Shown: positions 32,814 to 41,402, counted from the stretch's first letter. The stretch: 41,436 bases of DNA from Thalassotalea sp. 42_200_T64 (GCA_002162925.1 MABC01000029.1:1-41436), one strand, 5' to 3'. Translations and numbers: made by a program. Notes: generated by a model not told the origin, from the sequence alone.

Positions 32814-33794
32814 ATGTCACAATACGTTGTTTGTGCATTATATAAATTTGTCACTTTAGAAAACTTTGAACACATCAGAAAACCCATCCACCAAGAGATG
32901 GAAAAAAATGATGTTAAAGGTACATTATTGCTCGCCAAAGAAGGCATTAATGGCACCATCGCCGGCAGTCGTGAAGGTATCGATAACGTTTTGGCCTTTT
33001 TAAAAGCCGACGAGCGTTTGGCCAATTTATCCCATAAAGAATCCTTTAACCATCACCTGCCGTTCAAACGCTGTAAAGTGAAGCTGAAAAAAGAAATTGT
33101 GACCATGGGTGTTGAAGGCATCGACCCGAAACAAGTGGTAGGTACTTATGTCAAACCACAGGACTGGAATGCGTTAATTTCAGACCCGGAAGTACTGTTG
33201 GTAGATACTCGTAACGAATACGAGATTGAAATTGGTACGTTCAAGAATGCCGTTAACCCCAACACCGAAACATTTCGTGAATTTCCACAATACGTACAAG
33301 ACAATTTAGATCCTGCTAAGCATAAAAAAGTGGCAATGTTTTGTACCGGTGGCATTCGCTGCGAAAAATCTACCGCTTATATGAAAGAGCAAGGCTTTGA
33401 GGAAGTTTATCACCTTGAAGGCGGTATTTTAAAATACCTGGAAGAAGTACCAGAAGAAAATACCATGTGGCAAGGCGATTGTTTTGTTTTTGATGATCGC
33501 GTTGCGGTTGACCATTCGTTGGAAAAAGGCAAATACGATCAGTGTCACGCTTGTCGTATGCCAATTACGACAGAAGAAAAGCAACTTGCCGAGTATGAAC
33601 CTGGGGTGAGTTGTCATCGTTGCATTGATAAAGTAACCCCGGAACAACGGGCTCGCTATGCCGAACGTGAAAAGCAAATCAACCTGGCCAAGCTTCGTGG
33701 TGAAAACCATATTGGTGGTGAAGTGAGTAAAACCATTGAGCAGCGTCGCCTTGATAAAAAAGCGAAAATAAAGCAGCAGCAAGATAACGCCTAA
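32814..33794 (+). CDS. trhO: tRNA uridine(34) hydroxylase TrhO
   Basis: TrhO (YceA) is the oxygen-dependent rhodanese-family enzyme that makes 5-hydroxyuridine-34, the first step to the cmo5U modification completed by CmoA and CmoB, both encoded at 5.3-7.1 kb. The 326-aa protein has an N-terminal acylphosphatase-like domain ([20 protein letters not shown]), a rhodanese domain (about 115-215: [16 protein letters not shown]) with active Cys177 in [12 protein letters not shown], and a C-terminal cysteine-rich segment (CHACRMP, CHRC). A GAGG box precedes ATG 32814. Confidence 0.95.
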   Translation: MSQYVVCALYKFVTLENFEHIRKPIHQEMEKNDVKGTLLLAKEGINGTIAGSREGIDNVLAFLKADERLANLSHKESFNHHLPFKRCKVKLKKEIVTMGVEGIDPKQVVGTYVKPQDWNALISDPEVLLVDTRNEYEIEIGTFKNAVNPNTETFREFPQYVQDNLDPAKHKKVAMFCTGGIRCEKSTAYMKEQGFEEVYHLEGGILKYLEEVPEENTMWQGDCFVFDDRVAVDHSLEKGKYDQCHACRMPITTEEKQLAEYEPGVSCHRCIDKVTPEQRARYAEREKQINLAKLRGENHIGGEVSKTIEQRRLDKKAKIKQQQDNA

Positions 33795-33807
33795 CCACTC
33801 AGACACT

Positions 33808-33839
33808 GAGTTTACTCTGGTATGACCTGGGGTAAACTC
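33808..33839 (+). terminator. Possible terminator hairpin after trhO
   Basis: Arms gagtttac and gtaaactc (8 bp, extendable by a G-T and a C-G pair) lie 13 bp after the trhO stop. The following gattgtaattt is only mildly T-rich, so termination is possible but not clear. Confidence 0.4.
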
Positions 33840-33903
33840 GATTGTAATTTGTTCTGAATCGATCTATTATTGTACAAATTTCGTACAAGCGTTCGAGCAA
33901 ATT

Positions 33904-34206
33904 ATGGATGAAGATAAGTCTGACAATCTTAAATTACGCAATAATTACGCACTGACCGACTCCTTTGTGGTCAAAAGTCACCAAATTGATATCAATTATC
34001 TAAAAGATAACCGCATCAGCATTAATTACATTAGCCCTGCAGATCCCGCAAAGACCGCTAATACCTCAGAGAATGCTAATACTTCAGAGAATATTACCGC
34101 CAACATCGAAATCGAAGATGCTCAAAGTATGTGGTGGCTCAATACCCGTCGTAGATGCCACAAACACTCGAATGTAAAACGAAAACTTGCTCGTCGTAAA
34201 CATTAA
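33904..34206 (+). CDS. Hypothetical protein, 100 aa
   Basis: A 100-codon ORF I do not recognise. The N-terminal half is mixed and fairly polar (NNYALTDSFVVKSHQIDINY). A short repeat N-T-S-E-N-A-N-T-S-E-N lies near residue 53, and the last 25 residues are strongly basic (NTRRRCHKHSNVKRKLARRKH), as in nucleic-acid-binding tails. No signal peptide or membrane segment is seen. The ribosome-binding site is weak. It lies between trhO and proS, same strand. It is plausible as a small lineage-specific gene. Confidence 0.5.
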   Translation: MDEDKSDNLKLRNNYALTDSFVVKSHQIDINYLKDNRISINYISPADPAKTANTSENANTSENITANIEIEDAQSMWWLNTRRRCHKHSNVKRKLARRKH

Positions 34207-34247
34207 ATATTTTACTGGTAACAGTTAAGTTGTTGATTTTAAGATAG

Positions 34248-34279
34248 TATCAAGCACTCATTATTCAGAGATCAGGTTA
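34248..34279. repeat. Partial AACCTGA-type repeat upstream of proS
   Basis: TATCAAGCACTCAT followed by atcaggtta matches the centre and right arm of the inverted repeat at 41252-41298; the left arm is missing here. It lies about 90 bp upstream of the proS start. Confidence 0.5.
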
Positions 34280-34283
34280 TTTA

Positions 34284-34309
34284 GCATTGAAATCTTGCAC
34301 TTTCAATGC
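34284..34309. promoter_or_regulatory. 9-bp inverted repeat in the proS upstream region
   Basis: Perfect arms gcattgaaa (34284-34292) and tttcaatgc (34301-34309) with an 8-base loop end 57 bp before the proS ATG. It could be an operator or a leader hairpin; no factor is assigned. Confidence 0.35.
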
Positions 34310-34366
34310 ACACAGGTATAAAATATCGAAAAAATTTATCTAATTTAATTTCGGAATTGACCTTTA

Positions 34367-36094
34367 ATGCGTACCAGCCAATATTTACTTTCTACTTTGA
34401 AAGAAACTCCAGCAAGTGCTGAAGTCATCAGCCATCAATACATGTTACGTGCGGGCTTGATCCGTCCCGTAGCTTCAGGGTTATATACTTGGCTGCCAAC
34501 TGGCTTAAAAGTGTTAAGGAAAGTAGAAAACATCGTGCGTGAAGAAATGGATCGTGCCGGAGCTATCGAAACCTTAATGCCAATGGTTCAACCTGCCGAC
34601 TTGTGGCAACAGTCTGGCCGTTGGGAAGACTACGGCCCAGAGCTGTTACGCATGCAAGACAGACATGGTCGTGCATTCGTATTAGGCCCAACTCACGAAG
34701 AAGTGATCACTAAGTTAATTGGCCTCGAGCTAAATTCGTACAAGCAATTACCGATCAACTTATACCAAATTCAAACCAAATTCCGTGATGAAATTCGCCC
34801 GCGTTTCGGCGTAATGCGTGGTCGTGAGTTCTTGATGAAAGATGCTTACTCTTTCCATTTATCACAGCAATGTTTAGATAACACTTATCAAAACATGCAC
34901 GCCGCCTATTGTCGTATCTTCGACAGACTTGGTCTGGATTACCGTCCAGTGATTGCCGATACCGGTTCTATTGGTGGTGAAGCCTCGCACGAATTCCATG
35001 TGCTGGCCGAATCTGGTGAAGACGATATCGCCTTTAGCGATAGCAGCGATTATGCCGCCAACATTGAAAAAGCAGAGTGTATTACGCCTGCCGGTGAACG
35101 TGGCAACGCCACAGCAGAATTAACCAAAGTAGCAACGCCAAATATACATACCATTAAAGAGCTTAGCGAGTTTTTAAGCGTTGATGCCCGCCAAACTGTG
35201 AAAACTTTATTGGTAAAAGGCGAAGTTGATAATGAAAACAACGAAGGCGAAACCGCACCGGTAGTTGCTCTGGTATTACGCGGCGATCATGACTTGAACG
35301 AAATTAAAGCAGAAAAAATTGCCGGTGTTGCCAGCCCGATCACTTTTGCTTCAGAAGAAGATATCAAAGCGGCAGCAAACTGTGATGCCGGTTCCATTGG
35401 CCCGGTTGGCTTAAACGTGCCAGTCATCGTTGACCGAAGTGCTGCCCACTTAAATGATTTCATCTGTGGCGCCAATGATACCGACTACCATTACACCGGT
35501 GCAAACTTCGATCGTGATATTAACGATTACACGGTTGCCGATATTCGCAACATTGTGGCTGGTGATCCCAGTCCTTGTGGTAACGGCAGTATTACCATCA
35601 AGCGTGGTATTGAAGTTGGCCATATTTTCCAGTTAGGTGAAAAATATGCCCAGGCTATGGGCGCTGCAGTACTTAATAATCAAGGTAAAAACCAAACCTT
35701 GACTATGGGTTGTTACGGTATTGGTGTTTCTCGTATCGTTGCCGCTGCCATTGAACAAAATAATGACGAAAATGGCATTATCTGGCCGGAAGCGATTGCC
35801 CCATTTAAAGTCGTGATCATCCCAATGAACATGCACAAATCGCATCGCGTACAAGAAACCGCAGAAAAGCTATACCAGGAATTGCAAACGGCTGGTGTGG
35901 AAGTGATGATCGATGATCGCAAAGAGCGTCCTGGTGTAATGTTTAAAGATATGGAACTCATCGGCATTCCACATAGCATCATTGTTGGTGAACGTAATCT
36001 TGATAACGCCGAAGTAGAATACAAGAACCGTATCTCTAGTGATAAATCGACTCTGAAAATTGCTGAAGTGATAGACTTTATCAAAGCTAAGTAA
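34367..36094 (+). CDS. proS: Prolyl-tRNA synthetase (bacterial type)
   Basis: ProS charges tRNA-Pro and clears mischarged Ala-tRNA-Pro through its inserted editing domain. The 575-aa product has normal bacterial-type length: class II motifs ([22 protein letters not shown] near 30, [24 protein letters not shown] near 140), the INS editing domain (about 225-405), motif 3 ([17 protein letters not shown] near 448) and the C-terminal anticodon-binding domain. It starts at ATG 34367 with only a weak GGAA box. A strong hairpin terminator follows at 36115-36142. Confidence 0.98.
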   Translation: MRTSQYLLSTLKETPASAEVISHQYMLRAGLIRPVASGLYTWLPTGLKVLRKVENIVREEMDRAGAIETLMPMVQPADLWQQSGRWEDYGPELLRMQDRHGRAFVLGPTHEEVITKLIGLELNSYKQLPINLYQIQTKFRDEIRPRFGVMRGREFLMKDAYSFHLSQQCLDNTYQNMHAAYCRIFDRLGLDYRPVIADTGSIGGEASHEFHVLAESGEDDIAFSDSSDYAANIEKAECITPAGERGNATAELTKVATPNIHTIKELSEFLSVDARQTVKTLLVKGEVDNENNEGETAPVVALVLRGDHDLNEIKAEKIAGVASPITFASEEDIKAAANCDAGSIGPVGLNVPVIVDRSAAHLNDFICGANDTDYHYTGANFDRDINDYTVADIRNIVAGDPSPCGNGSITIKRGIEVGHIFQLGEKYAQAMGAAVLNNQGKNQTLTMGCYGIGVSRIVAAAIEQNNDENGIIWPEAIAPFKVVIIPMNMHKSHRVQETAEKLYQELQTAGVEVMIDDRKERPGVMFKDMELIGIPHSIIVGERNLDNAEVEYKNRISSDKSTLKIAEVIDFIKAK

Positions 36095-36114
36095 GTTACT
36101 CGTTTACTGCTAAC

Positions 36115-36142
36115 CAACAAAGGGCCTAGCGGCCCTTTGTTG
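36115..36142 (+). terminator. Hairpin terminator after proS
   Basis: Perfect 12-bp arms caacaaagggcc and ggccctttgttg with a four-base loop (tagc), 20 bp after the proS stop. The 3' arm carries the T-rich part; a longer U run is absent. Confidence 0.7.
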
Positions 36143-36319
36143 ATCGTAGAAGCTTGAGACGAAAAGCGAAGCACCAGTATATTCCAATATTTAGTCGAAC
36201 ATCACAGAATGCCCTCAAACCTAGTGACTTAAACTCAACCTAATTCACTCATGGGGATAATGCGGTTACAAATTATGTATTGATTCAACCAATCATTAAT
36301 TACCTGGAAAATATAAATC

Positions 36320-38101
36320 ATGCGAGTAGCCGTTTCTCAGTTTGCCACATCCTTAAATGCTCAAGAAAACCTAGCAAGCTGTATCCGTATGATAAATGAG
36401 GCGGCAGTGTGCGAGCCTTCTCTGATCGTTCTTCCTGAATTTTGTAATACCCTGTTTTGTAATGCTCAACCTTGGTATGCCGATCACAATCAAGCATGGA
36501 ATGAAGCCTTACTGACTAATGGTACTTTTTTACAATGTATAGCGGAGCAAGCGAAAAAGCATGACTGTTACATTGTGCTCAATGTAACTTTACGGCGAGA
36601 CCTTTTACGCGATCACCAAGACGGTTCGATTAAATCAAATATTAGTGTGACCTCATGTTTATATTCACCGCTTGGAAATCTCATTCAGCAAGTGGATAAA
36701 CAAACGTTGACCGGGCATGAAAATGATTTTTTTATTAGCGCGAGTAAATTTTCTGAGGTTATACCAACGCCCTTTGGAAAGCTCGGACTGTTGGCAGGTA
36801 GCGATGGTATTACCTTTGAGACATCACGTGAATTAGCCTTAGGTGGTGCGCAATTATTGTGTCATTCTATGAATTCATTTACAAAAGATCAAAGCAGTTT
36901 GCACTGCCCTGCTCGAGCGTGTGAAAATAAAGTGTTTTTAGCGGCGGCAAATAAAGTTGGCTCACTCATCCCACAACAACAAAGCGCAATTTTATCAGGG
37001 CAAAGTTTAATTCCTCAAGAATATCTTATTGGCGTTGGTCAAAGCCAAATAGTTTCTCCCGATGGCAAGGTGCTGGCAAAGATAACTAACAATGAAGAAG
37101 GTTTTGTGTTTGCAGATATAGACTTGGCCGGAGCTGGGATAGGGTTCAACAACAAATTCCGCCCGGATGGCACGCAGCTTATTAAGCAGCGGCGTCCTGA
37201 ACTTTATCGAGGGCTAACACTACCGATGAAACAAGCAGCCCAGCATGAACAGGCACTTGATAATATTAGTAAGGTTCCAGTAACTGCCAATGTCGCCATA
37301 TTTGCAACATACAAGTCTAACGAGCAAGCCATTGAAGATGTTTGTCATTACATTGAAAACAACCTCAGTGACATTATTCAATTACCTGAATTATTCTTTA
37401 TCGCAGATAACACAATCACCAATGATGCACAGCAAATAGCCCAGATAGTATGCTTGAGCAAGCAGCTAATTAATCAAGTCAGCTCAGTGCTGAGACCTTT
37501 TCAATACCTATGCACGAGTCTAGTTATTGATGGAGTGCATCAGGCAGTGTTAATAAGCGAACAGGGTTTATTTGCAACACAACAGCAATTGCATTTTTGC
37601 CAAAGATACCAGTGGACTGCACTAGGTGATGATTTAAACATTATAGAATTGCCGTTAGAGCAAGGGAACATTAACCTTGCGATGCTAACCGCCGATGACG
37701 CTAACATAGCTGAAATAGTCAAGGTTGCGGCTTTAAATGGCATCCACTTGTTACTGGTACCCTTTGATATCCAAGAGCCGTGCGAGGTTGAATATAGCTT
37801 GTTATCTCGCGCCGCTGAAAATAGAATTTGCATCGTTGCCGCCAGTCGCGAGAAAAGCTTTGCCAATAATTTGCCTATTGATAGCGGTATTAATAATATC
37901 TATTACAAAAACAAGGTGAAATCTCAGAAATCCACAGGGTTAATTGCCAATTTAACCACAGATCCGGCTTTATTACCTCAGTGGAAATCAGCAAAGTTTA
38001 ATGGCTATATCAACCAACCTCTGGTCAAACATCAGCATGGTAAAATCACCAAGGCCGTGATTCATCCTATTGCGGCTTGTAGTGAACTACCAAGCGACTA
38101 A
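36320..38101 (+). CDS. Tandem nitrilase-fold protein lacking catalytic cysteines
   Basis: A 593-aa protein made of two carbon-nitrogen hydrolase-like domains. The first (about 1-285) has the Glu of the catalytic triad in IVLPEFCNT and a Lys in QQVDKQTLTGHEN. Where active members have I-C-x-D it reads LLAGSDGITFETSRE, so Gly replaces the nucleophilic Cys. The second (about 320-590) keeps LPELFF, but the Cys position reads AMLTADDANI. Both halves therefore look inactive as amidases. No signal peptide is seen. Function is unknown; a ligand-binding or regulatory role is inference. It stands alone between proS and the minus-strand LRAT-like gene. Confidence 0.75.
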   Translation: MRVAVSQFATSLNAQENLASCIRMINEAAVCEPSLIVLPEFCNTLFCNAQPWYADHNQAWNEALLTNGTFLQCIAEQAKKHDCYIVLNVTLRRDLLRDHQDGSIKSNISVTSCLYSPLGNLIQQVDKQTLTGHENDFFISASKFSEVIPTPFGKLGLLAGSDGITFETSRELALGGAQLLCHSMNSFTKDQSSLHCPARACENKVFLAAANKVGSLIPQQQSAILSGQSLIPQEYLIGVGQSQIVSPDGKVLAKITNNEEGFVFADIDLAGAGIGFNNKFRPDGTQLIKQRRPELYRGLTLPMKQAAQHEQALDNISKVPVTANVAIFATYKSNEQAIEDVCHYIENNLSDIIQLPELFFIADNTITNDAQQIAQIVCLSKQLINQVSSVLRPFQYLCTSLVIDGVHQAVLISEQGLFATQQQLHFCQRYQWTALGDDLNIIELPLEQGNINLAMLTADDANIAEIVKVAALNGIHLLLVPFDIQEPCEVEYSLLSRAAENRICIVAASREKSFANNLPIDSGINNIYYKNKVKSQKSTGLIANLTTDPALLPQWKSAKFNGYINQPLVKHQHGKITKAVIHPIAACSELPSD

Positions 38102-38224
38102 AGATCACTGGGTTTTCTCGATGCCATTCGATAAACTCATGGCGACGGACACCTTGTGAAAATTTAGACCCTATTTATGGATTCCTCAGATACGCAGCTA
38201 AGTTTTGGACTGTGCTGGCTCTTT

Positions 38225-38259
38225 GTTTCTCGTTTCTAGCCTCTCGTTTCTACTCTCTA
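38225..38259. repeat. Heptamer tandem tract, 5 degenerate units
   Basis: Five 7-bp units (gtttctc, gtttcta, gcctctc, gtttcta, ctctcta) run across the stop codon of the minus-strand LRAT-like gene, so the last three codons of that gene are part of the tract. Period and core resemble the other four tracts. Confidence 0.75.
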
Positions 38260-38843
38260 TCCCACTTATCCCAATAGATTTGCCGATCATAGCGTTTTGA
38301 TAACAGCTTATTTAATTGGTGAAACGTGGTTAACGGCTCTTTCAAGCCACTGATACATTGCCAGACAAAACGGTGACAATTGTTTTTGATTAAGTCGTAA
38401 TCCTGATAATCATATATTTGCTTAATCGCCCGTTGCGCGGTTAAATCATCACAAATCGCTTCGCCGGTTGAATCACAGGCGACAAAAATATCTTTGCCCG
38501 AGCGTTCAGCCAAAAATCGGCTTGGTGAAATTGCTTTTATTAAGCCACTGCCATGTAGTTCCACTATGGTATCTTCATCAACCAAGATGCCGGTATGCTC
38601 AAGTACGCCACTAAGGCCACAACAAATCAGGGCGCCGGGGCGCACAATCGCCAGGGTTTCAGTGCTAAACACTTCTGATGGATATTTGGCAATGCCACTA
38701 TCGTGCTTATGAACACCGCCACGAGTGCTTATTTGATCAGAATTTTCCCGCAATATATCTTGTTGCTTGCGCTTTTGCTCAAGCTCTTTAGCTGCAGCAA
38801 CACCCAATGTTGCAGCGCCTATCCATAATAACGGTAATGGCAT
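38250..38843 (-). CDS. LRAT/NlpC-P60-like papain-fold protein
   Basis: A 197-aa protein with a hydrophobic N terminus (MPLPLLWIGAATLGVAAAKE), a possible membrane anchor, then a charged linker and a permuted papain-like domain. Candidate catalytic residues are H83 (LEHTGILVDEDTIVELHG) and C156 (NNCHRFVWQC), the pattern of LRAT/NC-domain acyltransferases and hydrolases. The substrate is unknown. ATG 38843 is chosen because AAAGGTGA lies just upstream; an in-frame GTG at 38879 lies within the terminal repeat of the element at 38866-39175. The 3' end runs into a heptamer tract. Confidence 0.75.
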   Translation of the reverse strand: MPLPLLWIGAATLGVAAAKELEQKRKQQDILRENSDQISTRGGVHKHDSGIAKYPSEVFSTETLAIVRPGALICCGLSGVLEHTGILVDEDTIVELHGSGLIKAISPSRFLAERSGKDIFVACDSTGEAICDDLTAQRAIKQIYDYQDYDLIKNNCHRFVWQCISGLKEPLTTFHQLNKLLSKRYDRQIYWDKWDRE

Positions 38844-38865
38844 ATGTTCACCTTTAAATCGCTGA

Positions 38866-39175
38866 TATACCCGCTCCACTTCAAGATGCAGGTTTCAGAG
38901 TGCTTGAGCGATTCCAATACCAGGCGCAGTTATGTAGTAATGGTTATTCTCGGCATCTCCTGCGTTGCCCTAATATAGTACATCCTTGTACAAACCTTAC
39001 AAATAGCTGCAACGAAGTAGTGGGATTGCTCAAGCGCTTCTTCGATGGGTTTAAAAGCAATTTATGCCGCGTTATCAAATTGAACAATGGAACAACCATT
39101 CTTTAAATTTAATGCCTTGCCTAAATTGCTTTTAACTCCCACTGAAATCCCGTATCTTGAAGTGGAACGGGTATA
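38866..39175. mobile_element. 310-bp MITE-like element
   Basis: The left end reads tatacccgctccacttcaag and the right end, reversed, tatacccgttccacttcaag; pairing continues with one indel to TTTCAG, about 33 bp in all. There is no transposase and no convincing gene inside. It lies between the start of the LRAT-like gene and alaA, with its left end 10 bp from the former's ribosome-binding site. A 60-bp relative is at 24692-24751. The remaining bases to alaA (39176-39322) are AT-rich and probably carry its promoter. Confidence 0.82.
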
Positions 39176-39322
39176 TAACCTTATTGATAGTAGTTATAAT
39201 AAAAAACTTATTGTTTTTCATAAAAAAAGTGTCAGTAAGTATTTCAAAAGTCTAGTATTTAAGTATGCTTATAGCTATATAAAAGCGTTAAAGCGTGAAA
39301 TTGTAAATTTGGTAAGTCGAAA

Positions 39323-40540
39323 ATGAGTGTATATTTAAAATCCGAAAAATTATCTGGTGTCTGTTATGAGATTCGAGGGCGTATTGCCGATGAAGCCAGA
39401 CGGCTAGAAGAAGAAGGTCATAAAATCCTTAAGCTCAATATTGGCAATCCGGCGCCATTTGGCTTTCTTGCGCCTGATGATATTTTACGTGATGTCATTC
39501 ACAATCTGCCAACCGCACAAGGCTACAGTGAATCACAAGGCATTTATTCAGCCCGGGTGGCAGTAATGCAATACTATCAACAGTTTGGCATGAAAAACCT
39601 CGACGTTGATAATATCTTTATTGGTAACGGGGTCAGTGAACTGATTGTCATGGCCATGCAAGCCCTGTTGAATCAAGGTGATGAAGTACTGCTACCGTCT
39701 CCCGATTATCCGCTGTGGACCGCCGCCGTTTCGCTTTCTGGTGGCAAGCCGGTACATTATCGATGTGATGAAAAAAAATTCTGGCACCCGGACATCGAAG
39801 ATATCAAAAGCAAAATATCGAAAAGAACCAAAGCCATCGTATTGATTAATCCAAACAACCCAACTGGCTCGGTTTATCCAAAAGAAGTGCTTGAGCAAAT
39901 TATTGCCGTTGCCAAAGAGCACAAGCTGATCATTTTTTCTGACGAAATTTACGACAAAGTATTGTTCGACGGTACCAGCCACACACCAACGGCAAGTTTA
40001 AGCGACGAAGTGTTAATTGCCACTATGGGTGGTTTATCGAAAAACTACCGAATTGCCGGCTTTAGAGCCGGTTGGATGATGTTTACCGGACCAATACTGC
40101 AGGCGAAAAATTATATCGAAGGCATTACCATGCTGTCATCAATGCGTCTGTGCGCCAATGTGCCGTGCCAACATGCGATCCAAACCGCGTTAGGTGGCTA
40201 TCAAAGCATAAACGAACTGGTGCAAGCAGGCGGTCGCTTAAAAGTGCAATTGGATATTGCCCATAAGATGCTTAATGACATTGATGGTTTAAGCTGTCAT
40301 AAAGCCAAAGGCGCTATGTATTTATTTGTTAAAGTCGATGGCGAAAAGCTCGGCATCACCGACGATGAGAAAATGGTATTGGATATTTTGCGCCAGGAAA
40401 AGATCTTGCTGGTACAAGGCAGCGCCTTTAATTTAACAGAAGGTATCTATTTTAGATTGGTGTTTTTGCCGCATAGTGAAGATTTAGTGCAAGCGATCAA
40501 ACGTTTGAAGCATTTTTTCAGTAATTATCGGCAAGATTAG
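39323..40540 (+). CDS. alaA: Alanine aminotransferase AlaA-like (class I/II PLP enzyme)
   Basis: AlaA (YfbQ) makes alanine from pyruvate and glutamate. The 405-aa product equals E. coli length and aligns across it: LKLNIGNPAPFGFLAPDDI, NLPTAQGYSESQGIYSAR, the cofactor-binding DYPLWTAAVSL, INPNNPTGSVY, SDEIYDKVLFDG, and the PLP lysine in GGLSKNYRIAGFRAGW. It starts at ATG 39323. yfbR follows 66 bp downstream in the same order as in E. coli, with two back-to-back hairpins in the gap. Confidence 0.96.
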   Translation: MSVYLKSEKLSGVCYEIRGRIADEARRLEEEGHKILKLNIGNPAPFGFLAPDDILRDVIHNLPTAQGYSESQGIYSARVAVMQYYQQFGMKNLDVDNIFIGNGVSELIVMAMQALLNQGDEVLLPSPDYPLWTAAVSLSGGKPVHYRCDEKKFWHPDIEDIKSKISKRTKAIVLINPNNPTGSVYPKEVLEQIIAVAKEHKLIIFSDEIYDKVLFDGTSHTPTASLSDEVLIATMGGLSKNYRIAGFRAGWMMFTGPILQAKNYIEGITMLSSMRLCANVPCQHAIQTALGGYQSINELVQAGGRLKVQLDIAHKMLNDIDGLSCHKAKGAMYLFVKVDGEKLGITDDEKMVLDILRQEKILLVQGSAFNLTEGIYFRLVFLPHSEDLVQAIKRLKHFFSNYRQD

Positions 40541-40545
40541 ATAAC

Positions 40546-40563
40546 GTCCGGTTAAAACCGGAC
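40546..40563. repeat. Hairpin 1 in the alaA-yfbR gap
   Basis: Perfect 8-bp arms gtccggtt and aaccggac around a two-base centre, 5 bp after the alaA stop. It lacks a T run, so it is not a standard intrinsic terminator; attenuation or mRNA protection is possible. Confidence 0.6.
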
Positions 40564-40574
40564 CAACAGGAAAC

Positions 40575-40590
40575 TCCAATTGTAATTGGA
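40575..40590. repeat. Hairpin 2 in the alaA-yfbR gap
   Basis: Perfect 7-bp arms tccaatt and aattgga around gt, followed within 4 bp by the AAAGGAG ribosome-binding site of yfbR. The structure could affect access to that site. Confidence 0.6.
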
Positions 40591-40606
40591 ATTAAAGGAG
40601 AGTTTG

Positions 40607-41203
40607 ATGGAAAGTACATTTTTAGCCTGGATGTTCCGCATGCCGTTAATTAAGCGGTGGGCGTTAATGTATTGCGTAAAATCGGAAAATATTGCCGAAC
40701 ACTCTCATCAAGTGGCCGTCGTTGCTCACCTGCTCGCGGTGATTAAAAACAAAAAATTTGCCGGCAATCTCAACGCCGATAGAGCGGCAACCGTAGCTTT
40801 ATACCATGAAGCCAGCGAAACCCGTTATGGTGATATCGTTAGCCCGACCAAATATGCCAATAGCGAGATCTCACGAGAATTTAAAAACATTGAACGCTTG
40901 GCCGAGCAAGAGTGTTTAGAATCTCTTCCAGAAGAGCTACGCGACATCTTCGAAGATATTGTGGTGCAAGACAATGTTGAACAACAATATAAAGACATAG
41001 TAAAGGCCGCCGACATCATGGTTGCTTATATTAAATCACTTGATGAATTAAACCACAACAACCCCGAATTTGAACACGTTGAACAAAACCTCAAAATTAA
41101 ACTTGAACGCCTTAGTGCCACCATGCCGGAAGTGGAGTATTTTATGTCGACTTTCTTACGCTTTTGTACGGTTTCGGTAGATAAACTTTCAAAGCACCCT
41201 TAA
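40607..41203 (+). CDS. yfbR: 5'-deoxynucleotidase YfbR-like HD protein
   Basis: YfbR dephosphorylates deoxynucleoside 5'-monophosphates. The 198-aa length matches the family (199 aa in E. coli). HD-domain residues: H32 (IAEHSHQVA), H67-E68 (LYHEASETRYGD), where E. coli has His-Asp, and a downstream Asp in KAADIMVAYIKSLDEL. The Asp-to-Glu change keeps a carboxylate, so activity is probably retained. ATG 40607 follows a strong AAAGGAG box; an in-frame ATG at 40586 is less likely. Confidence 0.93.
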   Translation: MESTFLAWMFRMPLIKRWALMYCVKSENIAEHSHQVAVVAHLLAVIKNKKFAGNLNADRAATVALYHEASETRYGDIVSPTKYANSEISREFKNIERLAEQECLESLPEELRDIFEDIVVQDNVEQQYKDIVKAADIMVAYIKSLDELNHNNPEFEHVEQNLKIKLERLSATMPEVEYFMSTFLRFCTVSVDKLSKHP

Positions 41204-41251
41204 TCCTTATACCATAATGCCCTGTTATCGATCAGTACATTTGTACTCGTT

Positions 41252-41298
41252 AACCTGAACTATAATATCAAGCACTCATCATCCCGAGTTCAGGTTAG
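41252..41298. repeat. Inverted repeat, AACCTGA..TCAGGTT type
   Basis: Perfect 11-bp arms taacctgaact (41252-41262) and agttcaggtta (41288-41298) flank a core with tatcaagcactcat. It is the most complete of three related copies in the window and lies 48 bp after the yfbR stop. Confidence 0.7.
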
Positions 41299-41402
41299 TT
41301 AGATAAATACCGCTGTAAAACTTTTATACCGATGATCATTGAAAACACTCTTTTTTCAAACAAAACCGTTGACTTTTAAATTGACAGGATCATGATAGTC
41401 AC

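Noticed and set aside
38900..39106. A 68-codon plus-strand frame inside the 310-bp element
   Set aside because: It has no ribosome-binding site or known domain and is explained by the repeat sequence; the element shows no transposase.
39087..39326. A 79-codon plus-strand frame running into the alaA start
   Set aside because: It spans the element's right end and the AT-rich alaA promoter region; the composition is that of chance AT-rich translation.
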